Source: Azadirachta indica
Taxonomy: Eukaryota > Streptophyta > Magnoliopsida > Sapindales > Meliaceae
DNA length: 64,000 nucleotides
Assembly (NCBI GenBank): GCA_022749755.1
Contig: CM040441.1
Span: forward strand, 17,485,475 to 17,549,474
Direction of reading: 5' to 3'
In this document: piece by piece, positions 23,683 to 37,011 of the stretch
How positions within the stretch are numbered: the stretch's first letter is position 1
Layout: every line of letters begins with the position of its first letter
Translations under genes and position numbers: made by a program
The notes under the pieces: generated by a model
Told to the model about the DNA's origin: nothing
What the model saw: only the letters and a program-made list of their open reading frames with translations
The model's database searches: none

Positions 23683-26600
23683 ATTTTCTTTGAAATGAGG
23701 AAATAATAGTAACTACGTGAATAATTAAAAATTTTGATGATAATATATACCATGTAGTTAGGCATATATGAACGGTATTTATAGAAAATATAATCCTCTT
23801 AATTGATGCCATGTATCAATATAATTTCATTATTCCAGCTAATTTCTAGTTGTCTTCTTAGTTTAATAAGCTACATCTTTTTATATATTGTAATTACAAA
23901 ATATTGAACATTATTTGTTTCCTAATTTGTTTCATGATCTGGTTGTACATTCTACAAAGAGAGATTTTGTTTCCAAATTGTTTCCTCTTGTTTTCTTTAT
24001 AAGTTTTCACATTCTACATAAAGGTTTTGTCATTGTCGACGTACCATATATATATATATATATATTTTTTACCAATAATGTATAAAGAATATAAAAAAAA
24101 AATAATAATTCTCATCCTTATTCGGTGTGAGCTGAGTTTGAATTTCAAATCTTTTACATCATCTCAAAAGATTTTACTTGCTAAATCAACTAGCACTCAC
24201 AAAATTAATAATGTTAAAACTTTATTTATGGTACGCATTTATTGCGATATTTTCTAAAATTCCAAACTGAGAAAATCAATAATTGTTCCTTCTTTTTATT
24301 TATTTTATAATCAATTCAAAATAAATATCCTCAAAATTATCATTTTTATTTTTTAATTTTTTTTAATTTTCAAACTATTGAATATATGAAAATAATAAAA
24401 AACAAAAGAAATGCTACATGCAACAATTTCAATTAAGTGTCAATTTCAAGGAGTCTGTATGTTCATTTCTGAAAATTGAAAGGAGTATTTGTTCACAAAA
24501 CGTATATATATTTTAAGTAATTTTATGGGGTATATGTCAATATATTTAATTTTTATTTTTAATTTTTTTAATTTTTAAATATATTTATAAGTTATGAATT
24601 ACAGAAAAGTTATAAATTACAACTAAAGAATTGTATATTAAAACTTTGAAGTTAAATGAGCACTATCCATTAGTCAATTGGTCATGGTCACTTTTTGGGT
24701 AAGAGTTTAAATCCATTCAAACGAAAAGTAAAAGAAGTTTTTCTATTAATTATTTTGGAGAGTAGAAATTACCTATTTTCACACATATTTTTAGGTTATA
24801 AAATATAATATGTCCATCAAAACTCTAGCTAAACTCTTGTTTGGGTTAAATTATATATAAATTTATCATATTTTTTAGTAATATCAAAATTTTTTATAGA
24901 CCTATTTATGAGTTAGACTATATATCTTTCGATTAACCTTTGTTTAAGTTAAAGGTATTCATCAAAAATTTTAAAAGTATTTACTAGTTAAATTGTAAGT
25001 TACTTATTCTTCTAGTAAGTTTTCAAGTTACACCATGTATACATACACCTATCAAAAAATTTTAAATACACCCTTATCCGAGTTAAGTTGTATATGCACT
25101 TATCGAAATTTTTAGTAGTAACAAAGTTTCGATAGACTCATATTGGATTTAAGCTATATATATACACTTGTCAAAAAAATTTCTTATAAACTATTCTTTA
25201 GGCTAAGCAATATATGTACTTATCAAAATTTTTAATAATTTGGTACATTAATTATAGATATATTGAAATTTTATATATATGCTTAATAAGAATAAGAATA
25301 TTAGTAGGGTAAAATTATAACGCAACGTTAAAATACAATAGTTCTGTTTAAACTCTTAAATTTTTAAAATACAATTTAACGATAAACTTAAAATGATGGT
25401 GTTTGAGAATCTTTACTTTTTATAAATATACTATGCAACGACTGAATAAGACACAGTAAGTCTTAATCTCTACAACTCAGAATGAATGCGGAAGTTTAAT
25501 TTGGATTCAGGAACCCAACAGTATTAGAACCTACTGAAAGCAATACAAAGCCTATTCAAGTAATCCGTCAATCAGAATTGGACAAGTGAATTACGTAGAT
25601 TAAATAAATTACCAGCAACAAAAAGAAAATAAAAAAGTTAAAAAGGAATATTTCCTTCGATACGGAGAAATGTAAACACAATCTCTAAGAGGTTGAGTTA
25701 AATTTAAACTAAAAGAAAAAGGAAATTCTTAAGGTTGGGTAGAAACTGAAGATTCCACTGTGTCCAGTGGAATCCAATTCATTCACCCAGTCCGGACCAA
25801 AGAATAAAACGAAAAACGAAGAATCCAATACCGGGGATATAACCGTAATTTCGCAATAGAATCTGATTGAAAGCTGTGAACTGAACTGTCTACGACTGTC
25901 TAAAGTAAAACAAAATATCCAGCAGCAAATCAATGTGGGCTTTTATCATTGAAATACCTATGCTTTACTGTTTCTTAATTATGAATTTTATTTATTTATT
26001 CTTATTAAATAGGGTCCTCAAAATTATTAATACAGTTAAATGCATTTTTGTATTTGATTTGATTTCACTATGTTGCATTATATTTAACCATATACCGTTA
26101 GAATCGATAAAACAAAGATATGAAATTTCGTTATGAGAAATTCAAAAATTCTAGTTTAGAAAAAAATTAAACACAAATTGAAATTATAATTTAAAAATTT
26201 AACATAATATGTAAAATGCTTAAAAAATTTAAAAAGTTGTTTGGTTACATTTTCAAAAACATTTTTTGTTTTAAAAAATAATAAATAATATTTTTTTTAA
26301 ATTCTAATAAAATGACATGATATTGTTGAGACATGTGGCAAAATTTTATTGAGAGTTATTTAAAAATGTAGAAATTTTTATAAGTTAGGCTTGGCACATG
26401 ATGTGGTGATCCACAAAATAATTTCTCCCTTTGACCAACTATAATTTGTGCGGATAATACATGTAAATAAATTTGACTTCTTTCGTCTTCTAAGCCAAAA
26501 CTTTGTCCTTTTTATTTTCTTTCTTACTTTCAATCTCTTTATCCATTTATCTAACTTGACCATCGAAATATTCACATGATCATCTTTGCCAACAATTTTG

Positions 26601-27168
26601 ATTATTTTTTTAGTGTAAATGCAATTTTCAACGTTTGAAGATAATCATCTTTAAAGAAGTTCAAAGTCCTTTTGTTCCATCGTCCTTTGCTTGTATTTCT
26701 TCATTACTTTATTAATTTTCTTAAATTATTTATTATTTTGTTAGTTTCTTTTAGTGTGTGATATTTTCTGTATAAATAAATCTTAATAATTGACTAAAAT
26801 TTGATTGTATAATAAGAAATGATGTATGTATAAAGTTACTTTCTCCTAATAGTCAAGGCAATTTTGGTATTCCATTCGGGGTGACCGGGTGAGGGATCTC
26901 TTTAACATAAATGGACAAGTTTGATCCTACATGACAAACGATAGATAAATGAAGGATGAAACTGATAAACCCCAAATCAAAATATAAAAAGCAAATATGA
27001 AAAGAAAAAGAGCGGAGCAAAAAAGAAACGGAAAATCAAAAAGAGAAGCCTCCATACTCGCTCACTAACTCATATTCTTTCTTTCTTTCTGTCTTTCATC
27101 CTCTCTCTCTCTCTTGCTTTACTAAGCAAAGCCAAATCACTATAAGCTCTCTCTTTTCTTCCATCTCC
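23683..27168. other. Intergenic region upstream of GASA copy 3 and of the X8 gene
   Basis: 3.5 kb without a recognisable gene. It contains a diverged GASA upstream unit (about 23795-24030) and an (AT)n run near 24040-24066. At about 25400-25930 is a block of balanced composition with TGTTGGGTTCC-type sequence (minus strand) that may be retroelement-derived but could not be assigned. The final 150 bp before 27169 are CT-rich (TTTCTTTCTTTCTGTC, CTCTCTCTCTCT), as in many plant 5' leaders. Confidence 0.5.
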
Positions 27169-29524
27169 ATGGCAGCACTTTCAAATCTCTTATTTTTCAT
27201 CTTCTTCTTTTTCTGCATGAACATGATGATTATGGCTGCAAATACCATTGTTCAAGTTGAAGCAACAAGCTGGTGTGTTGCCAGAAGTGATGCTAGCAAC
27301 CAGGCCCTTCAAACTGCTCTTGACTATGCTTGCGGGGCTGGAGCAGAATGCCAACCTATACTCTCTGATGGCCTCTGCTATCTCCCTAACACGATACAGG
27401 CTCATGCTTCTTATGCTTTCAATAGTTACTTTCAGAGAAAAGGCATGGCCTCTGGCTCCTGTGACTTCTCCGGCACTGCCACTATTGCCAGAACTGATCC
27501 CAGTTTGTTCTCCTAATTTCTCTCTACCTTTTCTTTATATTTGCTTTCCTTTTTCTTGATTTTAAAGTGGGTGTCTGCTTATTCTTTGTGTTGTGTTTTG
27601 TAGGTTATGGATCTTGTGTGTATCCATCTTCTTTGAGGTATGCTTGTTATATGAATCTTCGTATAGTTTCTTCATCTTCAAGTTAAGAGAGTTCTTTTTC
27701 ATATTTAATCTTATTTCCTTTTCTGGGTGTGAGAAAATTTTGGGAGAAGTGTGTTCTTTCCAATTCCATCCCCAATCTTCATGTCTAGAGCTCCATTGGG
27801 TACAGTTTTATTAACACCCGTGACGCATTCAGGCAAGAGAGATTTGAACTTGTGCTTAATGTGTGAAATTGTGTACAATCCTGATGTTGTGGATGCATGA
27901 CAAGTGTCATTTTGCATGTTTGTTGATGGGAACTTAAATCTCTGACCGTTCATTTGAATTTATGTTGTTCTCAGTCTCATGTCACAAATCACAATGCCCT
28001 TCTCCTTTTCCAACGTCTTATCTTGGGTGCCTTATTTGGCCTGTACTACCGCAAATTCTGTCATGTTTCAGACGAAACTGATCCTTCATTTTCCACCGCT
28101 TGATTGTCTTCCAAATCCAAGGGCAAGGACCCTACAAAAATTACACCTTTTTAGATTCCAGTGATCAGGGCTCTCAGGTCGATTCAATGGACAACAGAAC
28201 ACAGACCACTTAATTGTCTGAACATGTTCCATTTTTGCCCATAATCAAATCTTTCAAGCTTAGGACATTCTCAATAGTCTCCATACGACAATCATACAAT
28301 ATTAAAAATTATGATACACATGCTTGGCAGGAAGTAATGATACTATATGTTTCTGAATAAGGATATGTTACCGATATAAATGTCCAACTTTTCACCGTAT
28401 ATAATGTTAAACCTGAAACATGAGACTTGAAATCTTTGTTTACACTTATATTCAAGGAGACAAAATCCTCAAAACCATATTGATATTTGTTAGGGTTTTG
28501 TTGGTCGGGGCACATGTCCTAGAAGTAATCCTTTTAAATCCATAGAACTAGGGATGCTTCTTGTGGTAATTACTTGAAGGTCAACCAAATTGGTATTGCC
28601 AGAATAGGACTAATTTGAACGTGTCTCAAGCACTTGTTTGTCTACAAACAGTGGAAAATTAAATTAAACCAAGACCATAAGTGAGCAGTAGGGGTTTTGA
28701 AATGTAGGTGGCAAACATGGTCGTGTCAAAATCTAGAGATCTCTGCAGTTGGGCCTACTGGCTGACCACTCATTCTTGGCTCAAACTTTCCTCAAAGATA
28801 TCTAGTATCTGTTGAAGTGAAAGAATTGTCTAATAAGTGCTTTTTTTACCCCCCTCAGGGAAATGCTTTCACTATTGCTTTTCATTTAGGGGAAAAGATT
28901 AGGTTGCATTTATTTGACCAAACCAAAGAAGAAATTTATTATTATATGCTGGTGTGTGCCTTTATGTGGGTTTGTAATAGTAAATCAAATTGTTGATTTA
29001 CTATCCAAGTTTTACTTGTTCATTTCATTTTCTATCTACAAGAACTTGCACCAAGAATAAGTAATTCATTTCCGAAAGTATAAAAGATGCTATTAAGTGG
29101 GCGCTCTCAAGCATCAACTTTAGCTGAGGACCATTGTTTTTCAATTCTTTGGGTGGTCCTAAATATTCTATATTCCGTATTAAATTCAAACTCAATCCAA
29201 TTCATTGTTTTCTTCATGTGATGTGCCTTTTTATGAGGACTGATAGTTTGAATCATGCAAATTTGCTACAGCACTGCCGGAGGGACTCCTACACAAGGCA
29301 CAAGTCCAACAACGACTACTACAAACAACCCTAACATGCCAACAACACCTTCATCTACTACGCCACTTGTTGATAATGGTGGTAATAATGGAATGAATCC
29401 AGGAATGACCCCTCCAATATCCACAACAGACAACTCTGAAGCTTCTTCAAAACTTACGGCCGTATCAGTCTTAATTCACGTCTCTTTCGGCTTTCTTCTC
29501 TCATCGGTATTTCCCTACATTTAG
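27169..29524 (+). CDS. X8 (CBM43) domain GPI-anchored protein, plasmodesmata callose-binding (PDCB)-like
   Basis: Exons 27169-27502, 27604-27637 and 29272-29524 give 206 residues. Residues 1 to about 32 form a signal peptide. The X8 domain follows, from SWCVARSDASNQALQTALDY through the YACG, AECQP, GLCY and GSCDFSG motifs to DPSYGSCVYP, with all six cysteines. A Thr/Pro/Asn-rich linker and a hydrophobic C-terminus (SVLIHVSFGFLLSSVFPYI) after a small-residue NSEASS site predict a GPI anchor. This order is that of PDCB proteins, which bind callose at plasmodesmal necks and influence cell-to-cell movement. The conserved join DPS|YGSC fixes the first splice site. Intron 2 is 1.6 kb. Other GPI X8 proteins share this layout, so the PDCB subgroup is likely rather than proven. 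Confidence 0.85.
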
Positions 29525-30855
29525 CCAGAATTGCATTGCCTTGGTGTGAAAAAAAGAGAGGCGTACACAGTTTTGTTAAGAGTTGGAGCCGTCTTTGTTT
29601 AGGACCATCAAGGTTCGTGGAATGCCATTTGATGTTTAGTTGTATCATTCTTATTATATATGCTGTGAAAGGAACTGTTAGCAAGCTTTTAAATTGGTTG
29701 GTTGATTGGTTTTGGAAGGAAAGAAATTAGTATGGGTTAGCTAAGCCTCTGCTATGGATTAATTAACCCTGTAGGCATTATGAATTAATTCTATTCAATA
29801 GTCTAACATAATTCTTGTAAGTTTCTATTAGACTTTCATTGTAATACTAAAGTTGAATGCTTAATAGTTTTTAAACTTTTAGGTCAAGTGATCAATTAAC
29901 ATGAAATCAAAGTTGATAATTTCTAATTTCTAACTCTTATTTGGTTTCATTAGATTTACATCTAGTTTATTTTTTCGGAACACATTAGTACTGATAATTT
30001 TCATTTAATTTTTAAAAAATGTTTAGTAACAGTAACATTTTTCAACATCTACTTATTTGTTTTAATTAACATTTGACATCTAGTATTTTTATTTCATAGC
30101 ATAATAATTCTTTCTGATTTTAAAATTGAAACACTTCAATCTCAAATGATACTAAATTTTTTTAGGGTCTGGTGTTGGAGGCCATCATAGAGTCTAGTGT
30201 TTTGTTCTTCAGAGAATTGAATATATACTAAAAAATAATTAATAATGGAACATCGAAAACTACTTTTAATACTAAACCATTATGGAGATAAGAGTTGCAT
30301 TTATTTAACAAAAGGTTCAACAATGAAAATTAATAATAAAAGACAAGTGGGGGAAGGAGGCAAAGATTGTATTGAAAATATTTGAGAGCACAATGACTAA
30401 TAAAGCATAAGCTAAACACTTCACTTGTCCTTTATTCTCCTATATATACTTGATGTACAAAAAGTTGATTCATCATAAAATTTGAAATTAATTGCGTCTC
30501 CAAGATACAATGAGAATCAAAAAGCCTAGAATCAATCAATCAAAGATGTAATCACAATGTTTCTGTAAGTCAGTAATGCCAAGAGCTCTAGCGTATGTGA
30601 TGTTTGTTACTAAATCCAACAGCATGTAACCAAAGTACTTAAGGTCTGTGGCAGGGAAAAATGACTGAAAAATATCTTACCATTCCACAGGCAGACGTTT
30701 GCTGAGCTTCCCCAATGAAATTATATGATACCATAACAGAAGGCTCTTTTGAAGTCAATCTGAGTGGTGTAAAAGCATTCTGATCTTACAATGAAATGAT
30801 CATGTTTGCATCTGCAATTCACCATCCCTATATTTGGCAAGATTTGATCATTTGA
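29525..30855. other. Intergenic spacer between converging X8 and PAP genes
   Basis: It should hold the 3' untranslated region of the X8 gene on the left and of the minus-strand PAP gene on the right. No further coding frame was recognised; the 64-76-codon frames at 29454-29730 lack similarity to anything known to me. Confidence 0.5.
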
Positions 30856-33800
30856 TCATTGTGGTTGAAACTGGCACCTATTTGGTTCTCTAACTATGTA
30901 AACTATATCACCAGCATTCTCGTAGAATTCCTGGTTACGATACCATGACCATAAAGCATGGGACTCATTCTTCACCTGCAAGTCATGTATGAACAGAGTT
31001 TATGATCAAATTCTAGGTGTTCCCATTTCCAGGCAGTAGCTGTAGAAGATAATAAGACAAAGTTTTCAGGGTTTAAGGCGTGCAATGAGAGCAATTGAGA
31101 GAGAGGTACCTCTAGAATTCCGTGGCCAAAGCTACTTTCTCTATATGCACTATATTCAGGCTGCTGGTTCCAGCAGAAGTTTCCTGTTGCAGGGCCTGAT
31201 GTAAAATTGAATGCGCAGAAGCCACCTATATATTTATCCGGCGTGGCAGATGGCTCTGGACAGTTTCCGGGTTCATCAGCATGCAAAATATCCAGCCCTT
31301 GTTGATTCCCTCCATCACCAACTGTTATGTAAACTGGTCCGCATGGATCCAAAGAATAGTTGTATACTCTGTTTGATCTCTCATAAGCATGCACCTGTTG
31401 ATTGTTGCCAAAAAGAACAAATTATAACTTCATCAGTTTATGTGATATGCTTCCAACACTAGTCTTTTGCTTAACATACAGAACAGGACTATCACTCAAT
31501 TCATTACAGTTTCACATAAGATATCCAAGATTTTACCATATGCAGGTCAGAAGTTGTCAACGAATATAAAAAGCTTTAATTTGGTAGCTGAAATAAAATA
31601 GAATGCAGCAGAACTTTCAAAAAGAAGGGGGGAGGTGGGGGAAAGAAGTGTATTCAGCAAATGAATTCAAAAGTATTCTTACATATCCATTGAAGACTAT
31701 GTCAACGCCATATTGGTACAGTAAGTCCTCCATCTCCACTCTCATACACTCTGCTTCTCTGTAACGACTTGAGTAGGTGCTGTACCACGGAGGGTGCCAG
31801 GCAGCTATCAGCCATGGAGTCACTTCTCTGTCGACATCACCCAGGTCACTTTCCAGCCACTCATATTGATCCGCTGCAACACAAAAACACAAGAATTTTA
31901 CCATGTGATAACCCGCCATAAAGATTTGGTTCTATAAATCCAATCATGTATACATGATAAAGAGGATACAAGGAAGAAGGTTGACTTGACAAACTTACAT
32001 GACTTGTCATAGTTAGTGTAAGCACCAAGCATCACAAAATGTATCCCTCCTGCATTAAAAGAATAGTAGAGTGAGGATGATGATCCACTTTCTTCAGATG
32101 GAAATGCAAAACGGGAATTGTAAGCGGCAAACGTCTGATTTTCAGCCTGTTGCTCTATCTCATGTTCCCCTTCTATCACCATTGTTGGTACATTAGAGAC
32201 TAGAGGCTGCATATACCTGCTAATAGAAAACCCACACATGTTTATGAGCTTTATTGCTTCCAATTTTCACTTGTAAAACCATTATCAAATCCAAAAGGAA
32301 TCGAAGAGGTTAAACTGAACCTTAGCACAAAATTCAAAGAACCAGTTTCTAACAATCAAAGTTATTTGGTTTTCAATTTTTTCTACTCTTCCACAACCAC
32401 TGGAACTTGGACAAGTAAGAAAGATTAGCAGATGGTTATGAAGATGAGTTTTGATGACTTACAACAAGCCATAATAGGGACAGGATACACATAACACATC
32501 TCACTGTAGCCTTAAATAAGTCTGAAGTTGAAATTCATACATTTCCTTCATCATTAAAGAAGTTTTGCTTTGCAGCTCTACTCTAAAAAAAGTTTCATCA
32601 AAACTTTATTTTTTGGCATCCAAATTACCCATCATTTAGACAGAGCAAACCACCTCTTTGTCAAAACTTGCAATTTCATATCTTTCTCTAATAGAGCCCT
32701 ATGTGGAATGAAAAAAGAAAATTTTGAGTTCTTGAAAAATTGTAATTTGACCTTCCCCAATAATCCCAACGAGGCTGGTATGTTTCTTGTATTGGAGTTT
32801 CCAGAGACTGGCAAGAGTAGCAATTGGACTCAGTTCCATTTGTAAGGTACAAGTCTGCATAACTCAGACCCCCAATCAACAGAAGAAGATCAGGATGGTT
32901 ACTCAACAAGTGAGCTACTGTTGTAGTTGTGTTGTAGCTAAGGCCCAAGTCTCCCACCACCGCTATTCTGCTAGGGTAATTGTTGGGAGTAGAATCTGGC
33001 ATAGTCCTGAAATAGTGGGTTCCACTCATTGCTGATATAGAAGGATCCCCGCATTCATATTCGTATAATGTATTGGGTTCCAAACCTGCAGCAAAAGATG
33101 ATCGTAGTGTGAAATTAAAGCAAAATCTAATGGGTGAGTCCAAGTAAAAGTATCCATAAATACACAAGTTAGGAGACTTTATATTGCTTCAACTCTGTGA
33201 AGACTGAAAATTGATGCATGATTATCTAAATATTTGAGATTGAAGGAAGAATTAGAAAGTTATCAAGGAAGACAGGAATAGAAGTAGCAAAGACCTCAAA
33301 GTGTTTTCTGATGTTACAAAATGGTAGGGGACAAATAAGAAGCATAAGACTACAGCAGTCTACTATGTCAGAGCCAACATCCACAGGTAGAGATAATTAA
33401 ATGGAGCTTCCAACATGAAAATCAAATATCTTGAATTCCATTGGATCAGGCCTGTTAACCTAAGCATATTTACTCTCTTCATCATGACAGGGAATTTACT
33501 AGAAATCTTTATAGTACTTCTAAGAAAATTTGGAAAGCTTTTAGGAACATTTGGCAGAATGAAATTGAACTTTTGCATTTCTAAATTTGAGAACAGTTCT
33601 CTTTGCCTTATTTTGACAACAATTTTGTGAGAAAAAAGAACAGGGAGAGCCTGTTTGACACTAATGTAACTTCAATACTAATTCTGGGGACTAGGCTTTG
33701 TGTGTTTCCAAATACAGTATCAAACATGTGGTTTAATTTTGATTTTTATTTTTTTTTCATTTGTAAAAATAGTTTCTGGCAGTGGTAGCAAATAAACCTT

Positions 33801-34697
33801 TGTAGTTTTACAACCCAAGTTATTTGCAACAACGATAAGTGAAAAAAGGATGCAACCATGGAAAATCAGTAAAGCTGAAGCCCGGAAATAAACATGTTCT
33901 GATCATTACAAGAAAATATGTTGATTTAGATTGAAATATATCAACTGAGATTTGATCATACCTGTGAGAAGAACATGATGTATAATACCAGAAGTATAGT
34001 TCTGGAGGCTATCAGAAGGATAAAGTTGATTGTAAACAAGGGAGTAACCCTCTGCCTGATAACTCAACGATGATCTAAAGACTCTGAAATCAACAATGCT
34101 TTGTACTGATTCAGGATCTAACGGTACTATGTTGTAACCAATTTGGAATTCCCCTGAAAATTAAATCCAAATAGCATCAACTATCAGCATAAAAAAGATG
34201 AAGTAACATACTCCCAAACCCAAAACCAAATTTGAAAACTGAACAAAGGAATAGCTTCAATCTACCATCCAATTAGTCTTGATTCAATACAGCTAGTTCT
34301 ATCTTAACCCATTTCAGGAATTACACTATCATCAAATATACCAAATCTACAGAGTAGCTTCATTTATACATTTGGGTCAATTCCTCAAACTGAGTTCAAT
34401 CAAGAACAGTAAATAACCGATGAATGAAGGAAGAACGGGACCTGTGATCCAAGAAATCCAAACGGAATCATAGTTAGCAGAAAGAGAGACAGAGATTTGC
34501 TGAGGCTGAAAACCTTCAACATTGCTCTGAAAAGAAGGCAAGTCAGAGGCATTTGGTTGCAAAGTATTATTAAAAGGGACAGTAACCGGCTTGAATGGCC
34601 CTTCAAGTGTAGTTGGAATTCCATCTCCATTAACGCAGCTCAAACTCAGTAAAAGTGAAAGAGATAGTGAAAATGCAAGGCCTGAGACCAAACCCAT
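30856..34697 (-). CDS. PAP15: PAP15-like purple acid phosphatase with lost M2 metal ligands (probable pseudoenzyme)
   Basis: Seven exons (34442-34697, 33962-34153, 32752-33085, 31999-32216, 31683-31873, 31110-31394, 30856-30975) join without a stop to 531 residues. A signal peptide (about residues 1-24) is followed by the plant high-molecular-weight PAP fold, closest in my recollection to Arabidopsis PAP15, a secreted phytase/phosphatase. Of the five metal-binding motifs, D-x-G is intact (GDLG, Asp195). GDxxY is GGLSY (Asp missing at 222, Tyr225 kept). GNH(D/E) is GEHE (Asn to Glu278). VxxH is AAWH (His360 kept). GHxH is GYVH (His to Tyr397, His399 kept). By comparison with kidney bean PAP, the bridging Asp and two other M2 ligands are gone while the non-bridging M1 ligands remain. 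Dimetal phosphatase activity is doubtful. The gene is otherwise undamaged, so I call it a coding gene, not a pseudogene. Confidence 0.9.
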
Positions 34698-37011
34698 CTG
34701 CGGGATTCAACCGTTGTCCGAATTGGACAAACAATAGTGCTTCAAAGTCTTTTAGACAAAATCTGTCAGAAGAAAACAGTAAACTAACAGAATGTTTTCA
34801 CGAGATTAACTGTTTAAAATCTTTCAAACTTGGTTGGAAGCGCGCATGGATTGTCTTATAGGGGCGGTGGATTGCTTGCCGACTATACAAAGATTTCACG
34901 TGTCACCCATTACGTTATAATTAATCAAGAAATACAAAATTATCGAAAGAATGAACACAAAATTTCAAATTCTTTATTTCTGGTATATTATTTTGCACTC
35001 GAAATTATATGTTCAAATACATGTTTTATTCGAGTACATATTATATCTACTCGAAACTATAATTTCAAATACATATTATTTGTAATCAAAACTACCATTT
35101 CAAACACATTTTTTTTTATACTTGAAGCTACAGTTTGGATTATATATTGTTTTACTCGAGAAAAATAATAAATATAAATAACCAACTAATCTTACAACAA
35201 ATTTGTGTTCAATATTCGGAATGCTTATTGCTTCAGCTGAACATTATTTTGTTTTAAGTTTTTTTTGTGTTTGTTGTCACGGAAAATTTCGTCAAATTTT
35301 TGTGTTTTTTAGTTAATTATGAAACAAAGTTTACGGAGGTAACTGTATGTAAAAATTGCCTATACATGTAGGCTATAATGAAAATTTTTCCTTTTTTCTT
35401 TATAATTTTTTACAAATTTTGATATATCATATTATAACAACTTTTAATTTTCATTAAAAAAATATTTTTTTATTATTTTTCTGAAAAAATTAATTTTTGA
35501 CGTAATTTGAAAGCTTTATGGCCTAATATAACGTCTAAATTATCATAAGAACAAAAGTATATAGAATTATTTCGGGATTTATCTCGCTAAACTCTATATT
35601 TATTTAGATATTGGAGTTCTATTCATAATTACTTATATATGCCTAAAGTGAAGGAAAGTTACAAAACTGCCCTCAGTTAAGGATTCCAAATAAAATTACA
35701 GGTAGATGTTATAAAGGGAAGAGTGTTGGAGATAGGATTGTCCTTTATATTTTTTTTAATTAGGATATTTTTGACTTTTTATTATAAATCCAAAAATTAA
35801 CTCAAAATTGTGCATGACAGTAAACAAAGAGTCCTTTGATGCTTAATATTAATTTTTGTTCTATCAAAAATTTTTCAAATATTACAAAGAAAATTGTGGG
35901 TATATTGAATAATAATCAAATGTTTTGTAAATTTGGATTTTATATGTTCTTCTTGTATGCCTTTTCCATTCACCCTCTATGCCTGTGTAACAGATGAGAA
36001 AAGAAAAAAGAACCACAAATAAGTAACATGAATATCACATAATAAATAATAAGCTAATTTGGGTAATTATTTTTTTAATATTACATGTAATATTTAAATC
36101 ATATTAAATGTAATATTTACTATACATAAAGAATCCCAAAAATATAAAGACTCACTCACTTATGTTCAACTCAGATCCTGACTCTCTAGTTGGAAGGTAA
36201 GGACTTCTTACCACTTAAGCTATAATGGTTATAACTTGAGTGGTAATTAGTTTAATTAGTTTAGATTAAGTAATTTGATTAATTACAAATTATTTTTTCA
36301 TCTTTGACTTTTATCATATAATTAATAATAATTATTGAATTTGAAACATCTAAGAGCTAGCCTTTTACAAGTGCAACAAATTTTCTTTTTTTGAATAACA
36401 TTGAATTTACATTACTTATTTTATAAAACGAGTAGTATTTAGGATATGTATGAGCGTAAAATGGATCGAGTTGGTACAATACGATTGGTTAAATAATGAG
36501 TTTGTAGCAAATTATACTTTAAATACAAATATATAATGAGGTGAAATGTTAACTAACATGAAAGTACAAATAATTAATTTAATTTTTTTCAATAATTAAA
36601 AAATAACAATTGACAATACTTTTAGTAATATGAGTTTAAAAATCAAATTAAGTAATATTTTAATAATTTTGTAATAATTTTAATCAATACAAAAATATGA
36701 AATTCAAATCCAACATAGAGACAGTGTAAAATCATACGAATTTAACATATTAACAGATTATATGGACCATTTAAGAATTTGCCCGTTGGGGCCGGTCGAA
36801 ATGATTATAGACGTCATTTAATTTGTCGGCTACTCAGTTTTGAAATATCATCTCTAATAGGTCAGATGATTTAAAATGATTTGAATTTTGTCCACTCACC
36901 TTACCTTTTGAAAAAATTAAGAATTTAACACTACCAAGCCTAATACGAAACATGAAGAGGCCTAAATTTTTCGGGTCAAGCCGACACAAGAAGTCACAAT
37001 TTACCCGTCAT
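34698..37011. other. Spacer between the two PAP genes
   Basis: It contains the promoter of the proximal PAP gene (right of 34697) and the 3' end of the distal one. AT-rich, with no additional coding frame recognised. The 112-codon + frame at 34830-35168 looks like chance translation. Confidence 0.5.

Noticed and set aside
25709..25933. 74-codon minus frame
   Set aside because: No domain; lies in a block that may be retroelement-derived, with no gag or pol motif found.
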